A stretch of DNA of 64,000 nt from Nonomuraea thailandensis (GTDB lineage: Bacteria; Actinomycetota; Actinomycetes; Streptosporangiales; Streptosporangiaceae). Both the position numbers and the translations under genes were made by a program. Of the stretch, positions 33,385 through 42,302 are shown one piece after another; positions within the stretch are counted from its first letter, which is position 1; each line of letters starts with the position of its first letter. The notes under the pieces are model-generated. The model was given only the letters and a program-made list of their open reading frames with translations, was not told the DNA's origin and made no database searches. Location: the NCBI RefSeq assembly GCF_024172165.1, contig NZ_JAMZEB010000002.1, positions 7,151,501-7,215,500 on the forward strand. The letters are read 5' to 3'.

Positions 33385-34505
33385 CGGTCCAATATCTCAC
33401 GGAGCCATGTGTCGTCCTGCCCGAGCGCGGGCGGCGGGCGGTGGTAGGAGGGCGGGGTGGCGCTGAGGCGGATGGGGTTGGCGACCTGGCCGACGCCGTC
33501 GAGCTCGACGGCCGGCTCCAGGCCGAGGTCCTGGGCGAGGGCGAAGGCGGCGGCCAGGTCGTTGATCGGCCCGCACGGCACCCCGGCGGCGGTGAGCCGC
33601 TCGAACCACTCGTCCGCGGTGCCCTCGGCGAGGGCCGCGTCCAGGGCGGGGACCAGGCTCTCGCGGGCGGCCACCCGTTCGGCGTTGGTGGCGTAGCGGG
33701 GGTCGCGGGCGAGGTCCGGCCGGTCCAGGGCCGCGCACAGGGCCTGGAACTGGCGGTCGTTCCCGGCCGCGATCACGATCGGGCGGTCGGCGGCCTGGAA
33801 CACCTCGTACGGGACGATGCTCGGGTGCCGGTTGCCCATGGCCCGGGGCACGACGCCCGCGGCGGCGTAGGCGGAGGAGTGGTTGCTGAGCGCGGAGAGC
33901 AGGGACGACAGCAGCGAGACCTCCACGCGCTGCCCCTCACCTGTCTCGTCACGGTGGCGGAGTGCGGCCATGACGCCCAGGGCGGCGTGCAGGCCGGTGA
34001 TCACGTCCACCAGCGCCACGCCCGCCTTCGTGCCGGGTCCGTCCGGCTCGCCGGTGACGCTCATGAGCCCGCCGACCGCCTGCGCGATCAGGTCGTAGCC
34101 GGGCAGCCCGGCCCCGGCGCCCGATCCGAACCCGGTGATCGAGCAGTAGACCAGCCCCGGGTTGAGCTCCCGCAACGCCTCGTGGCCCAGGCCGAGCCGG
34201 TCCATCGTCCCCGGCTTGAAGTTCTCCACGAGCACGTCGGCGCGCGCCGCGAGCGCCCGCGCCACCTCGGCGTCGGCCCGCAGGTCGAGGGCGATCGAGC
34301 GCTTGTTGCGGTTCACGCCGAGGAAGTAGGTGGCCTCCCCGGAAGAGGCGTACGGCGGCCCCCACGCGCGGGTGTCGTCCCCGGCGCCGGGCCGCTCGAC
34401 CTTGACCACCTCGGCCCCGAGGTCGGCGAGCAACATCGTGCAGTAGGGCCCGGCCAGCACCCGGCTGAAGTCGGCCACCAGCAGCCCGGAGAGCGCTCCG
34501 CTCAC
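33381..34505 (-). CDS. Class III (CaiB/BaiF) CoA-transferase
   Basis: A 374-residue family III CoA-transferase. Signatures are LLVADFSRVLAGPYCTMLLA, EVVKVERPGAGD, FLGVNRNKRSIALDL, NFKPGTMDRLGLG, and the catalytic Asp167 in VALVDVITGLHAALG. It transfers CoA between carboxylic acids. The GTG start overlaps the aldehyde dehydrogenase stop. Next to an aldehyde dehydrogenase and a glutaryl-CoA dehydrogenase, the attractive role is activation of glutarate or a similar dicarboxylate, as done by the family III enzyme SUGCT. The substrate remains inferred. Confidence 0.88.
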   Translation of the reverse strand: MSGALSGLLVADFSRVLAGPYCTMLLADLGAEVVKVERPGAGDDTRAWGPPYASSGEATYFLGVNRNKRSIALDLRADAEVARALAARADVLVENFKPGTMDRLGLGHEALRELNPGLVYCSITGFGSGAGAGLPGYDLIAQAVGGLMSVTGEPDGPGTKAGVALVDVITGLHAALGVMAALRHRDETGEGQRVEVSLLSSLLSALSNHSSAYAAAGVVPRAMGNRHPSIVPYEVFQAADRPIVIAAGNDRQFQALCAALDRPDLARDPRYATNAERVAARESLVPALDAALAEGTADEWFERLTAAGVPCGPINDLAAAFALAQDLGLEPAVELDGVGQVANPIRLSATPPSYHRPPPALGQDDTWLREILDR

Positions 34506-35935
34506 GCCGGCGCCCCCAGGTAGACGGTGACCGTGCGGGTGTAGAACTCCCTGGCCGCCCGTCCCTGCTCCTTGGGCCCGAACCCGCTCTGCTTGGCCCC
34601 GCCGAACGGCACGTACGGGAACGTCCCCGCCGACTCGGAGTTGACGTGCAGCACCCCGACCTCCAGCTTCTCGACCGCCGACAGCGCCACCCCGAGGTCC
34701 CGGGTGAAGACCGCCGCCGACAGGCCGTGCTCGCTGAGGTTGGCCAGCCCGAGCGCCTCCTCCGCGCTCGACGCCCGCACGGCGCCGACCACGGGCCCGA
34801 ACAGCTCGGTTCGCCAGAAGTCCACCCCGGTCCCCGGCAGGTCCAGCACGGTCGGCGGCACGAACCAGCCCTCGCGGTCCAGCGGCGAGGCGCCGGCCAG
34901 CGGCTTGGCCCCCTCGCCGAGGGCCTGCCGGACCCCGGCCGACACGCGATCGCGGGCGGCCGAGCTCACCAGCGGGCCCATCTCCACCTCCGGCGCCAGC
35001 GGATCGCCCACGACGAGCCGCGCGGCCCGCTCGGCCACCCGCTCCAGCAGGTCGTCCGCCACCTGCGAGGCCACGATGAGCCGCGAGGTCGCGGTGCACT
35101 TCTGCCCGGTCGACCGGAACGCCCCCAGGCAGACCTGCTCGGCGGCGTGGTCGAGGTCGGCGTCGGCGAGCACGACGGAGGCGTTCTTGCCGCCCATCTC
35201 GGTCTGCACCGGCTTGCCCAGCTCGCCGCAGCGGGCGATGACGGCCCGCCCGACGGCCGTGGACCCGGTGAACGACACGGCGTCCACGCCGGGGTGATCG
35301 ACGATGGCCGAGCCCGCCTCGCCCTCGCCGTACACGAGGTTGAGCACCCCGTCCGGCAGCCCGGCCTGGACCAGCGCCCGCGCCAGGCGGTAGGCCAGCA
35401 GCGGCACCAGCGAGGACGGCTTCCACACCACGGTGTTGCCGTAGGTCAGCGCCGGGCCGATCTTCCAGGCGGGGATGGCGACCGGGAAGTTGAACGGCGT
35501 GATCAGCCCGGCGACGCCGATCGGCTTGCGGACGACCAGCACGCTCTCGCCGGGGCGCGGGGAGGCGAAGACCTCGCCGCTGTCCCGGTCGGCCTCGCTC
35601 GCGTAGTAGCGCAGGATCCGGGCCGCCCCGCTGACCTCGGCGACCGCCTCGGCCAGCGTCTTGCCCTCCTCGCGGGCCAGCTCGGCGCCCCACTCATCGG
35701 CGCTCGCGTCCACGAGGTCGGCGGCGCCGGTGAGCACGGCGGCGCGGGCGTGGTGCGGGGTCGCGGCCCAGCCGGGCGCGGCCTCGCGGGCCGCGGCGAT
35801 CGCCTGCTCCACCTCGCGCGCGGAGGCGAACCGCCCGCGCGCCACGACCTCGGCGGGCCGCGCCGGGTTGGTGTCGGCGAACTCCTCGCCCTCGCCCTCG
35901 GCCCATCGGCCACCGATGAGATTCAGAACGTCCAT
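34502..35935 (-). CDS. NAD(P)-dependent aldehyde dehydrogenase
   Basis: A 477-residue ALDH-superfamily enzyme. Motifs include TPFNFPVAIPAWKIGPAL, the cofactor loop SFTGSTAVGR, the general base Glu in QTEMGGKNASVV and the catalytic Cys in STGQKCTATSRL. The end has PFGGAKQSGFGPKEQG. It belongs to the semialdehyde-oxidising branch and could turn a dicarboxylate semialdehyde into the diacid. ATG 35935 is chosen; a TTG two codons upstream is also open. It is the first gene of the operon running into CoA-transferase, GntR and TetR genes, and it is divergent from glutaryl-CoA dehydrogenase. Confidence 0.9.
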   Translation of the reverse strand: MDVLNLIGGRWAEGEGEEFADTNPARPAEVVARGRFASAREVEQAIAAAREAAPGWAATPHHARAAVLTGAADLVDASADEWGAELAREEGKTLAEAVAEVSGAARILRYYASEADRDSGEVFASPRPGESVLVVRKPIGVAGLITPFNFPVAIPAWKIGPALTYGNTVVWKPSSLVPLLAYRLARALVQAGLPDGVLNLVYGEGEAGSAIVDHPGVDAVSFTGSTAVGRAVIARCGELGKPVQTEMGGKNASVVLADADLDHAAEQVCLGAFRSTGQKCTATSRLIVASQVADDLLERVAERAARLVVGDPLAPEVEMGPLVSSAARDRVSAGVRQALGEGAKPLAGASPLDREGWFVPPTVLDLPGTGVDFWRTELFGPVVGAVRASSAEEALGLANLSEHGLSAAVFTRDLGVALSAVEKLEVGVLHVNSESAGTFPYVPFGGAKQSGFGPKEQGRAAREFYTRTVTVYLGAPA

Positions 35936-35958
35936 GGTCAACGCACCCTAACTGTGCC

Positions 35959-35985
35959 ATATTGGATTTTCAATATTGGATCCAA
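35959..35985. promoter_or_regulatory. Candidate operator: ATATTGGAT direct repeat and palindrome
   Basis: ATATTGGAT occurs at 35959-35967 and 35973-35981. The second copy runs into TTGGATCCAA (35976-35985), a perfect palindrome. This AT-rich patch sits in the 65 bases between the divergent aldehyde dehydrogenase and acyl-CoA dehydrogenase genes. The complement of ATATTGGA recurs at 33388-33395, just upstream of the GntR start. The GntR protein is the likely binder. Confidence 0.5.
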
Positions 35986-36000
35986 AATACGGAGAGGCCG

Positions 36001-37164
36001 ATGATCGCACCCACCGCCCTGTTCGCCCTGGACACGCTGCTGACCGAGGAGGAACGCGAGATCAGGAGCACGGTCAGGCGCGTGTGCGACCGGGAGATCC
36101 GGCCGCACGTAGCCGGCTGGTTCGAGGCCGGCGAGCTGCCCGCCCGCGAGCTGGCCCGCACGCTGGGCTCGGTCGGCGTGCTCGGCATGCACCTCGACGG
36201 CTACGGCTGCGCCGGCATGGGCGCCGTCTCGTACGGGCTGGCCTGCCTGGAGCTGGAGGCCGCCGACTCCGGCCTGCGCAGCCTCGTCTCGGTGCAGGGC
36301 TCCCTGGCCATGTACGCGATCTGGAAGTACGGCAGCGAGGAGCAGAAGCAGGAGTGGCTGCCCGCGATGGCGGCCGGCGAGCGCATCGGCTGCTTCGGCC
36401 TGACCGAGCCCGACTTCGGCTCCGACCCCGGCGGCATGCGCACCACGGCCAAGCGCGAAGGCGGCGACTGGGTGCTGAACGGCACCAAGCTGTGGATCAC
36501 CAACGGCTCCGTGTCGGACGTCGCGGTGGTCTGGGCTCGCACCGACGAGGGCATCAGGGGCTTCCTGGTCCCGGCCGGCGCCAAGGGCCTCACCGTCAAC
36601 GACGTCAAGCACAAGATCTCCCTGCGCGCGAGCGTGACCAGCGAGCTGGTGCTCGACGGCGTGCGCCTGCCGGCCGAGGCCGTGCTGCCCGGCGCCAGGG
36701 GCCTGTCCGGGCCGCTCGGCTGCCTGAACGAGGCCAGGTTCGGGATCGTGTTCGGGGCGATGGGGGCCGCGCTCGACTGCCTGGAGACGGCCATCGCGTA
36801 CGCCGCCGACCGCGAGGTGTTCGCCAAGCCGCTGTCGTCGTACCAGCTCACCCAGGAGAAGCTCGCGGACATGGCTCTGGAGCTGGGCAAGGGCCTGCTG
36901 CTGGCCGTGCACCTGGGCCGGCTGAAGGAGGCCGGCACGCTCACCCCGGAGCAGGTGAGCGCGGGCAAGCTGAACAACGTGCGCGAGGCGCTGGAGATCG
37001 CCAGGAAGTGCCGAACGCTGCTCGGCGCGAGCGGCATCACCCTCGAGTACCCGGTGATCAGGCACTCCGTGAACCTGGAGTCGGTGCTGACCTACGAGGG
37101 GACCTCCGAGATCCACTCACTGGTCATCGGCAAGGCGCTGACCGGGATCGCCGCCTTCACATAG
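36001..37164 (+). CDS. gcdH: Glutaryl-CoA dehydrogenase-like acyl-CoA dehydrogenase
   Basis: A 387-residue flavin acyl-CoA dehydrogenase closest in pattern to glutaryl-CoA dehydrogenase. Supporting motifs are GYGCAGMGAVSYGLACLELE, RSLVSVQGSLAMYAIWKYGS, CFGLTEPDFGSDPGGM, and the catalytic Glu366 in VLTYEGTSEIHSLVIGKAL. It should oxidise and decarboxylate glutaryl-CoA to crotonyl-CoA, with electrons passed to ETF. ATG 36001 has GGAGAGG upstream. It is divergent from the aldehyde dehydrogenase/CoA-transferase operon. The three activities together form the end of lysine, cadaverine or 5-aminovalerate breakdown. Confidence 0.87.
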   Translation: MIAPTALFALDTLLTEEEREIRSTVRRVCDREIRPHVAGWFEAGELPARELARTLGSVGVLGMHLDGYGCAGMGAVSYGLACLELEAADSGLRSLVSVQGSLAMYAIWKYGSEEQKQEWLPAMAAGERIGCFGLTEPDFGSDPGGMRTTAKREGGDWVLNGTKLWITNGSVSDVAVVWARTDEGIRGFLVPAGAKGLTVNDVKHKISLRASVTSELVLDGVRLPAEAVLPGARGLSGPLGCLNEARFGIVFGAMGAALDCLETAIAYAADREVFAKPLSSYQLTQEKLADMALELGKGLLLAVHLGRLKEAGTLTPEQVSAGKLNNVREALEIARKCRTLLGASGITLEYPVIRHSVNLESVLTYEGTSEIHSLVIGKALTGIAAFT

Positions 37165-37169
37165 GGCAC

Positions 37170-38234
37170 TCAGAAGGTCTGCCAGGTCGCCTCGGTGACC
37201 TGGCAGGGCCCGCCCCGGTGCGCCCGCAGCCGCCCGGCGGGCAGGTCGAGCCCGATCGTCGCCACCGTCTCCCAGCGCTGGTTGATGGGCTGGGAGAGGT
37301 CGGGGTGGGCGCAGACGGGCGCGCCCTCGGGGGCGTGACTGAGCATGGTCAGCGCGCGGCCGTTCAGCTCGGCGCCGCTCAGCCCCTCGACGTTGTCCTC
37401 CAGGTGCCGCATGCGGTCGTAGGTGCCGGGCCGCTCGGTGGCGTGCCGCTCCCCCGCCGCCAGGCCCGCGTCGAGGAAGTGGTTGCAGTGCAGCAGGACG
37501 CCGTCGGGGCCCGGCGGGACGGCGGCCACCCCCGCAGGGGAGATCTCGATCGAGGCGGCTCCCGACTCGGTCACCACCGTGATGACCGTGGAGGCCGAAA
37601 CCCGGGCCGATCGGGCGAGGTCCACCGCCTCCTCCACGGTGGACGCCTCATCGAGGATGCGGCGGGCGATCAGGTGCACGGGCACGCCCAGGCCGGCGTG
37701 GTCGGAGTCGTGGCGCAGGATGTTGAAGTGCACGCCGAGGCCCGCCGTGGTGACGCCGATCTTGGCCAGCGTCCCCGCCTCGGTGAACGTGCGCACGACC
37801 CGGCCGGAGGTCTGCTCGTACTCCCAGAGCACCGGTGCGTCGCGCAGGTGGTCGTGCCAGTCCCACGTCTGCACCGTGCGTGGCGGGCCGTCCTCCGGCA
37901 GCACCACGGAGGTCGAGCACTCGCCGTGCCCGACCATGTCGATGGCGGCCAGGATCTCGGTGCGGGCGTTGATCACGGCTACCTGCCACGGCTCCACCCC
38001 CGCGCCCGCCGCGATGCCGGCGATCTCCTCGGCCAGCGACGGCGCCCAGGCGGCGGAGGCCTCCAGCGCCCGCTCTCCCCACGCGCGCACCTGCGCGTCA
38101 CCGGCCCCGGCGACTCTGAAGAGGTCGGTGTAGCCGGCGAGGTTGGCCGCTACCTGCTTGCGCAGGTGCGTGCCGAACTCCTTGCCGCGGGCGCGGGGGT
38201 CGGTCTGGCTGGAGGTGAACGTGGGGAATGTCAT
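37170..38234 (-). CDS. C45-family Ntn hydrolase (isopenicillin acyltransferase-like)
   Basis: A 354-residue member of the acyl-CoA:6-aminopenicillanic acid acyltransferase family (peptidase family C45). The nucleophile Cys106 is in DMVGHGECSTSVV, where self-cleavage between Gly/Glu and Cys would be expected. Other family parts are TVQTWDWHDHLRD, GVTTAGLGVHFNIL and LLHCNHFLDAGL. Most bacterial members are amidases of unknown substrate rather than antibiotic enzymes. It overlaps the PaiB-like gene by ATGA and is the last gene of the operon begun by the amine oxidase. A role in amide hydrolysis fits. Confidence 0.82.
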   Translation of the reverse strand: MTFPTFTSSQTDPRARGKEFGTHLRKQVAANLAGYTDLFRVAGAGDAQVRAWGERALEASAAWAPSLAEEIAGIAAGAGVEPWQVAVINARTEILAAIDMVGHGECSTSVVLPEDGPPRTVQTWDWHDHLRDAPVLWEYEQTSGRVVRTFTEAGTLAKIGVTTAGLGVHFNILRHDSDHAGLGVPVHLIARRILDEASTVEEAVDLARSARVSASTVITVVTESGAASIEISPAGVAAVPPGPDGVLLHCNHFLDAGLAAGERHATERPGTYDRMRHLEDNVEGLSGAELNGRALTMLSHAPEGAPVCAHPDLSQPINQRWETVATIGLDLPAGRLRAHRGGPCQVTEATWQTF

Positions 38235-38815
38235 GACCTGTCCATCAACTCGGCGAGCCTCGGGTTCTCAGCGCCGGCGGCGGCGCGCACGCGAGCGTAC
38301 CGCTCGGCGTCGATGTCCTGGCTCAGCTTGAACACGCTCTGCCGCGTACGAACACGTACGCGAAAGGCCACTACCCCGGGCAGCAGCGCGCGGAACCTCT
38401 CCCTGGAGGCGGGCGTCGGCTCCCAGGACGGCGAGCGCGGCGACTCCGCCGCCGCCACCGTGCGCTCCACCACCTCCAGCGCGTCGTCGATCAGCTCCAC
38501 CCGGCCGGTCACGTGCACGGCCGCGTAGTCCCAGGTCGGCACGGCCGGATCCGTGCCGTAGACGGTGGGCGAGACGTAACCGTGCGGCCCGGAGAACACC
38601 ACCAGCACCTCGGGCGACGACTCGAACGAGCGCCACTGCGGGTTGGCCCTGGCCAGGTGCCCGACCAGCGTGCCGGGCTCGCCCAGCAGGACGGGCGTGT
38701 GCGTGGCCACGGGCACCCCGTCCACCGTGCTGACGACCAGGGCGAACGGGTTCTCCCTGATCAGCGCCTCCTCGTGGGCGGGGTCCGTGGCCGCGTAACG
38801 CGGGGACGTCCACAT
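38231..38815 (-). CDS. PaiB-like FMN-binding protein
   Basis: A 194-residue split-barrel protein of the PaiB family. Motifs are ENPFALVVSTVDGVPVATHTP, GTLVGHLARANPQW, VVFSGPHGYVSPTVYG and a late VFKLSQDID. Family members bind flavin and were first named for a negative effect on sporulation and protease genes in Bacillus; they are commonly annotated as FMN-binding negative regulators. It starts a few bases before the end of the P1 hydrolase stop region (4-base gap) and overlaps the C45 gene. It may serve a redox or regulatory role in the operon; function not settled. Confidence 0.8.
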   Translation of the reverse strand: MWTSPRYAATDPAHEEALIRENPFALVVSTVDGVPVATHTPVLLGEPGTLVGHLARANPQWRSFESSPEVLVVFSGPHGYVSPTVYGTDPAVPTWDYAAVHVTGRVELIDDALEVVERTVAAAESPRSPSWEPTPASRERFRALLPGVVAFRVRVRTRQSVFKLSQDIDAERYARVRAAAGAENPRLAELMDRS

Positions 38816-38819
38816 GCCG

Positions 38820-39800
38820 CTACTCCGCCGCGCTCAGGACGGCGTCCCACGCGACCTCGGAGGCCAGCGTGCCCAGCCCCGTGGGCTTGACGCCGGACAG
38901 CTCGACCTCGTCCGTCGTCATGGCGAACATCGTGTCGCCGTCGGTCAGCGTGTGGAACGGCTGGATGCCGCGGTGCATCGAGCTGTGCACCTGGCGGCCC
39001 ACCTGCAGCAGCTCGACGTCCGTCAGCCGCACGTTGGTGATCATGACGGTCAGCGTCGTGTTGCCCATGACGGCCGGGGCCTCGATCAGCTCGGCGTAGT
39101 CGGCGCTCGGGTGGCGGCGCTCGCCCAGCTCGCGGTGGTAGTTGCCGCGCACCACCCGGCCCTGCCGGTCGACCACCGCGCCCACGGAGTTGACCACGGT
39201 CGCGACCAGCACCTTGATCTCGCCGAACGTGCCGAACGCGGCCCCCTGGCCGGCGAACTCGGCCCGGCCGAAGTCCACCTTGCCCGCGCTCGCCGTCCGC
39301 CCCGCGCCGCACCGGCCCACGGGGAACTCGCCCTCCCGCGCCCACCGGACCGCGGCCCTGCCCAGCTCGGCGTCCGGGTAGACGGCGTTGTCGCGGCAGG
39401 AGAAGTCGTAGATCACCGCTCCTGACACCAGTTGCAGCTCGTCCCACTTGGTGAGGTTGCTCCTGCGCGACAGCAGCTCGTCGCTCACGCCCGCCGCCGC
39501 GGCCAGCCCGTACACCGAGCCGCCCGCCAGGCAGATGGCGTGGTTGTAGTCGTAGCCGCCGCTCATGCCGACCGCGCCGCCGCGCGCGTCCACCGCCGTG
39601 CGGGCGCCCCTGGGGAGGTGGATCACGGTGCAGCCGGTGGGGCCCTCGCCGTACTCGGCGGTGCCGACGTGCACGCCGGGCAGGTCGAACGTGACCGCGC
39701 CGCGCCCCGGGCTGGGCTGCGGGGTCAGCGGCAGGTCCGCGTTGCGCGGGACGCCGGGCGCGAACGCCGACGGCGTCGCGAGCCTGGGCTCGTGGGTCAC
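38820..39800 (-). CDS. P1-family Ntn hydrolase (DmpA/NylC-like)
   Basis: A 326-residue autoproteolytic amidase of the DmpA/BapA/NylC fold. The cleavage site is Asn247-Thr248 in APAVMGNTTLTVMITN, giving Thr248 as nucleophile, as in 6-aminohexanoate-oligomer hydrolase. Other features are GGSVYGLAAAAGV and GRCGAGRTASAGKVDFG. Family substrates include beta-amino and D-amino peptides, amides and nylon oligomers. The GTG start overlaps the ATPase stop. Being in the same operon as an oligopeptide importer and an amine oxidase suggests it frees amines from imported amides. Confidence 0.85.
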   Translation of the reverse strand: MTHEPRLATPSAFAPGVPRNADLPLTPQPSPGRGAVTFDLPGVHVGTAEYGEGPTGCTVIHLPRGARTAVDARGGAVGMSGGYDYNHAICLAGGSVYGLAAAAGVSDELLSRRSNLTKWDELQLVSGAVIYDFSCRDNAVYPDAELGRAAVRWAREGEFPVGRCGAGRTASAGKVDFGRAEFAGQGAAFGTFGEIKVLVATVVNSVGAVVDRQGRVVRGNYHRELGERRHPSADYAELIEAPAVMGNTTLTVMITNVRLTDVELLQVGRQVHSSMHRGIQPFHTLTDGDTMFAMTTDEVELSGVKPTGLGTLASEVAWDAVLSAAE

Positions 39801-40534
39801 AGGGCCTCCAGAAGCTGCTTCGAGTACTCGTGTGCGGGTGCGGTGTAGAAGGTGAGGGTGTCGGCCGTCTCGACGACCTCGCCCTTGCGCATGACGGCGA
39901 TCCGGTCGGCGACGTAGCGGACCGCACCCAGGTCGTGGGAGATGAACAGGGCGCTGAAGCCGTACTCCGCCTGCAGGTCCTTGATCAGGTTGAGGATCTG
40001 CACCTGCACGGAGACGTCCAGCGCGCTGACGGCCTCGTCGAAGACGATGAAGCCCGGCCTGGTGACCAGGGCGCGGGCGATGGAGACGCGCTGGCGCTGG
40101 CCGCCGGACAGCTCGTGCGGGTACCGGTCGGCGAAGTCGGCGCCCAGGCCGACGTGCTCCAGCATCTCCGTGACGGCGTCGCCCGCCGGGCGGCCCAGGA
40201 TGCCGAGCGGCTCGGCGACGCTCTGGCCGACGCGCATGCGCGGGTTCAGCGACCAGTGCGGGTGCTGGAGCACCGCCTGCATGCGGCCGGCCAGCTCGCG
40301 CCGCCGCCTGGGGAACGGGCGGCCGTCGAACCTGACCGTGCCGGACGTGGGGCGTTGCAGGCCGAGCGCGACCCGGCTGGTCGTCGTCTTGCCCGAGCCG
40401 GACTCGCCGACCAGGCCGAGCGTCTCGCCCTCGGCGACCTGGAGCGAGACCTTCCGCATGGCGTCGAGGTGGATGCGGCGCAACGGCGGGCCGGCGGCGA
40501 AGGTGACGGTGACGTCGTCGAGTTCGAGGATCAC
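39797..40534 (-). CDS. Oligopeptide ABC transporter ATPase (OppF-like)
   Basis: A 245-residue ABC ATPase: Walker A LVGESGSGKTTTSR, Q-loop in MQAVLQHPHWSLNPRMRVGQ, signature HELSGGQRQRVSIARAL, Walker B GFIVFDEAVSALD and the H-loop SHDLGAVRYVADR. It forms the second nucleotide-binding half of the importer. It is shorter than OppF proteins with the C-terminal oligopeptide-transport extension (usually about 320 residues), which is missing here. The GTG start overlaps the upstream ATPase stop (GTGA). Confidence 0.9.
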   Translation of the reverse strand: MILELDDVTVTFAAGPPLRRIHLDAMRKVSLQVAEGETLGLVGESGSGKTTTSRVALGLQRPTSGTVRFDGRPFPRRRRELAGRMQAVLQHPHWSLNPRMRVGQSVAEPLGILGRPAGDAVTEMLEHVGLGADFADRYPHELSGGQRQRVSIARALVTRPGFIVFDEAVSALDVSVQVQILNLIKDLQAEYGFSALFISHDLGAVRYVADRIAVMRKGEVVETADTLTFYTAPAHEYSKQLLEAL

Positions 40535-41487
40535 GCCTTCACCTCCTGGTCCTGGAGGAGCCGGTCCTGCAGCTCGGCCGCTCGGTGGCACAGGACGTCC
40601 CGCTCGCGGACGCGCACCGGCACCGGGCGCTCGTGCCCGCACCGGTCCTCGGCGAACGCGCAGCGCGGCGCGAAGGCGCAGCCCGGGGACGGGCCGGTGA
40701 GCACGGGCGGGCGGCCCGGCACCGGCTCCAGCCGGACGCCGTGGGCCGCGGCGGCCGGCGCCGACCCGGCCAGCGCCGCCGTGTAGGGGTGGGCGGGGTC
40801 GCCCAGCACCTCGCGGGCGGGGCCGCTCTCGACGACGCGGCCACCGTACATGACCGCCACCCGGTCGCAGCGGCGGGCCACGGCGGGCAGGTCGTGGCTG
40901 AGCCACAGGATGCTCGTGCCGGCCTCGGCGGCCAGCGAGAAGATCATGTTCGACACCTCCTCGCGTACCTGGCTGTCCAGGGCGGCGGTCGGCTCGTCGG
41001 CGACGAGCAGGTCGGGCGAGGTGGCCATGGCCATCGCGATCGCCACCCGCTGCGCCATGCCGCCGGAGAGCTGGTGCGGGTAGGCGCGCAGCACCCGCGG
41101 GTCGTCGAGCCTGACCCGCCCCAGGTGGAAGCGCACGTCACCGCCCCGCCCGAGCACCAGGCGGAGCTGCCGGCCGACGCGCATGGTCGGGTCGAGCGAG
41201 CCGATCGGGTCCTGGAAGACGAACCCGAGATGCCGCCGGCGCAGGTGCCGCAGCCTGCCGTGCGGCAGATCGAACACGGGCTCCCCCGCCACCAGCACCT
41301 CGCCCTCGGTGCGCCGCGCGGCCCGCGGCAGCAGGCGGCCGACGGCGGAGCCGAGCGTGGACTTGCCGGATCCGCTCTCGCCCACCAGCCCGACCGTCTC
41401 GCCCTGCGCCACCTCCAGGCCGGCGCCGTCGAGCGCGCGGGTGCGGGCGTAGTCGATCACCAGGTTCCGTACGGAGAGCAGGCTCAT
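40531..41487 (-). CDS. Oligopeptide ABC transporter ATPase (OppD-like)
   Basis: A 318-residue ABC ATPase with Walker A LVGESGSGKSTLGS, Q-loop FVFQDPIGSLDPTMRVG, signature HQLSGGMAQRVAIAMAM, Walker B LLVADEPTAALD and H-loop LSHDLPAVARR. The C-terminal extension contains three Cys (GCAFAPRCAFAEDRCGHERP), matching the oligopeptide-transporter cluster-binding tail. ATG 41487 overlaps the DppC-like stop (ATGA). It pairs with the next ATPase. Confidence 0.92.
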   Translation of the reverse strand: MSLLSVRNLVIDYARTRALDGAGLEVAQGETVGLVGESGSGKSTLGSAVGRLLPRAARRTEGEVLVAGEPVFDLPHGRLRHLRRRHLGFVFQDPIGSLDPTMRVGRQLRLVLGRGGDVRFHLGRVRLDDPRVLRAYPHQLSGGMAQRVAIAMAMATSPDLLVADEPTAALDSQVREEVSNMIFSLAAEAGTSILWLSHDLPAVARRCDRVAVMYGGRVVESGPAREVLGDPAHPYTAALAGSAPAAAAHGVRLEPVPGRPPVLTGPSPGCAFAPRCAFAEDRCGHERPVPVRVRERDVLCHRAAELQDRLLQDQEVKA

Positions 41488-42302
41488 GTCAGTGACCTCG
41501 TCTCTCGGGGTTCGAGCCGGTCGCGCAGCCCGTCGCCGACCACGTTGATCGCCAGGATGGCGGCCACCAGCACCACGCCGGGACCGAGGATCAGCCAGGG
41601 CGCGGCGATCATGTACGTCCCTCCCTGCTGGATGAGCACTCCGAGCGAGGCCTGCGGCGGCTGCACCCCGAAGCCGAGGAAGCTCAGCCCGCCCTCGACC
41701 GCGATGCCGACCGACAGCGCGTACGTGCCCTGTACGGCGATCGTGCCGGCCACGTTCGGCAGCACGTGGCGGACGAGCACGCGCGGCAGCCGGGCTCCGC
41801 TGATCACGGCGGAGGTGACGTAGTCGCGCTGCGAGACGGCCACGGCGGCGGCCCGCACCAGGCGGGTCATCAGCGGGATCGTCACCAGCACGATGCTGGC
41901 CAGCGCCGCCGTCTGCCCGGGGCCGAGCACGGCCGCGACCAGGATGGCCAGCACGATGGCCGGGAAGGAGTAGAGCACTTCCACCAGGCGCATCACCAGC
42001 TCGTTCAGGTAACCGCCACGGTATCCGGCGAGGATGCCGAACGCCGCGCTCGACACCGCCGTGACCAGCACGGCGATCGACGAGAGCAGCAGCGTGGTGC
42101 CGACGCCCTCCATGACGCGGGGCAGCACCGAGCGCCCCAGGTTGTCGGTGCCCAGCCACCAGCCGGGCCCCGGCGGCTGCAGGCGCGGGCCGACGATGGC
42201 GTCCGGGTCTCCCCCGGCGCCGACGAGCGACCCCAGCGCGAACAGCACCAGGACGGCCAGGCAGGCGAGCCCGCCGATGGACAGCCGGTCCAGTCTCCTC
42301 AC
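41484..42302 (-). CDS. Oligopeptide ABC transporter permease (DppC-like)
   Basis: A 272-residue permease with about six helices. The loop with GTDNLGRSVLPRVMEGVGTT is typical of DppC/OppC, and the EAA motif is in SAVISGARLPRVLVRHVLP. The late FVxPPxAxLG-type segment (FLGFGVQPPQASLG) is also present. The GTG start overlaps the DppB-like stop (GTGA). It forms the channel with the preceding gene product. Confidence 0.9.
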   Translation of the reverse strand: MRRLDRLSIGGLACLAVLVLFALGSLVGAGGDPDAIVGPRLQPPGPGWWLGTDNLGRSVLPRVMEGVGTTLLLSSIAVLVTAVSSAAFGILAGYRGGYLNELVMRLVEVLYSFPAIVLAILVAAVLGPGQTAALASIVLVTIPLMTRLVRAAAVAVSQRDYVTSAVISGARLPRVLVRHVLPNVAGTIAVQGTYALSVGIAVEGGLSFLGFGVQPPQASLGVLIQQGGTYMIAAPWLILGPGVVLVAAILAINVVGDGLRDRLEPRETRSLT

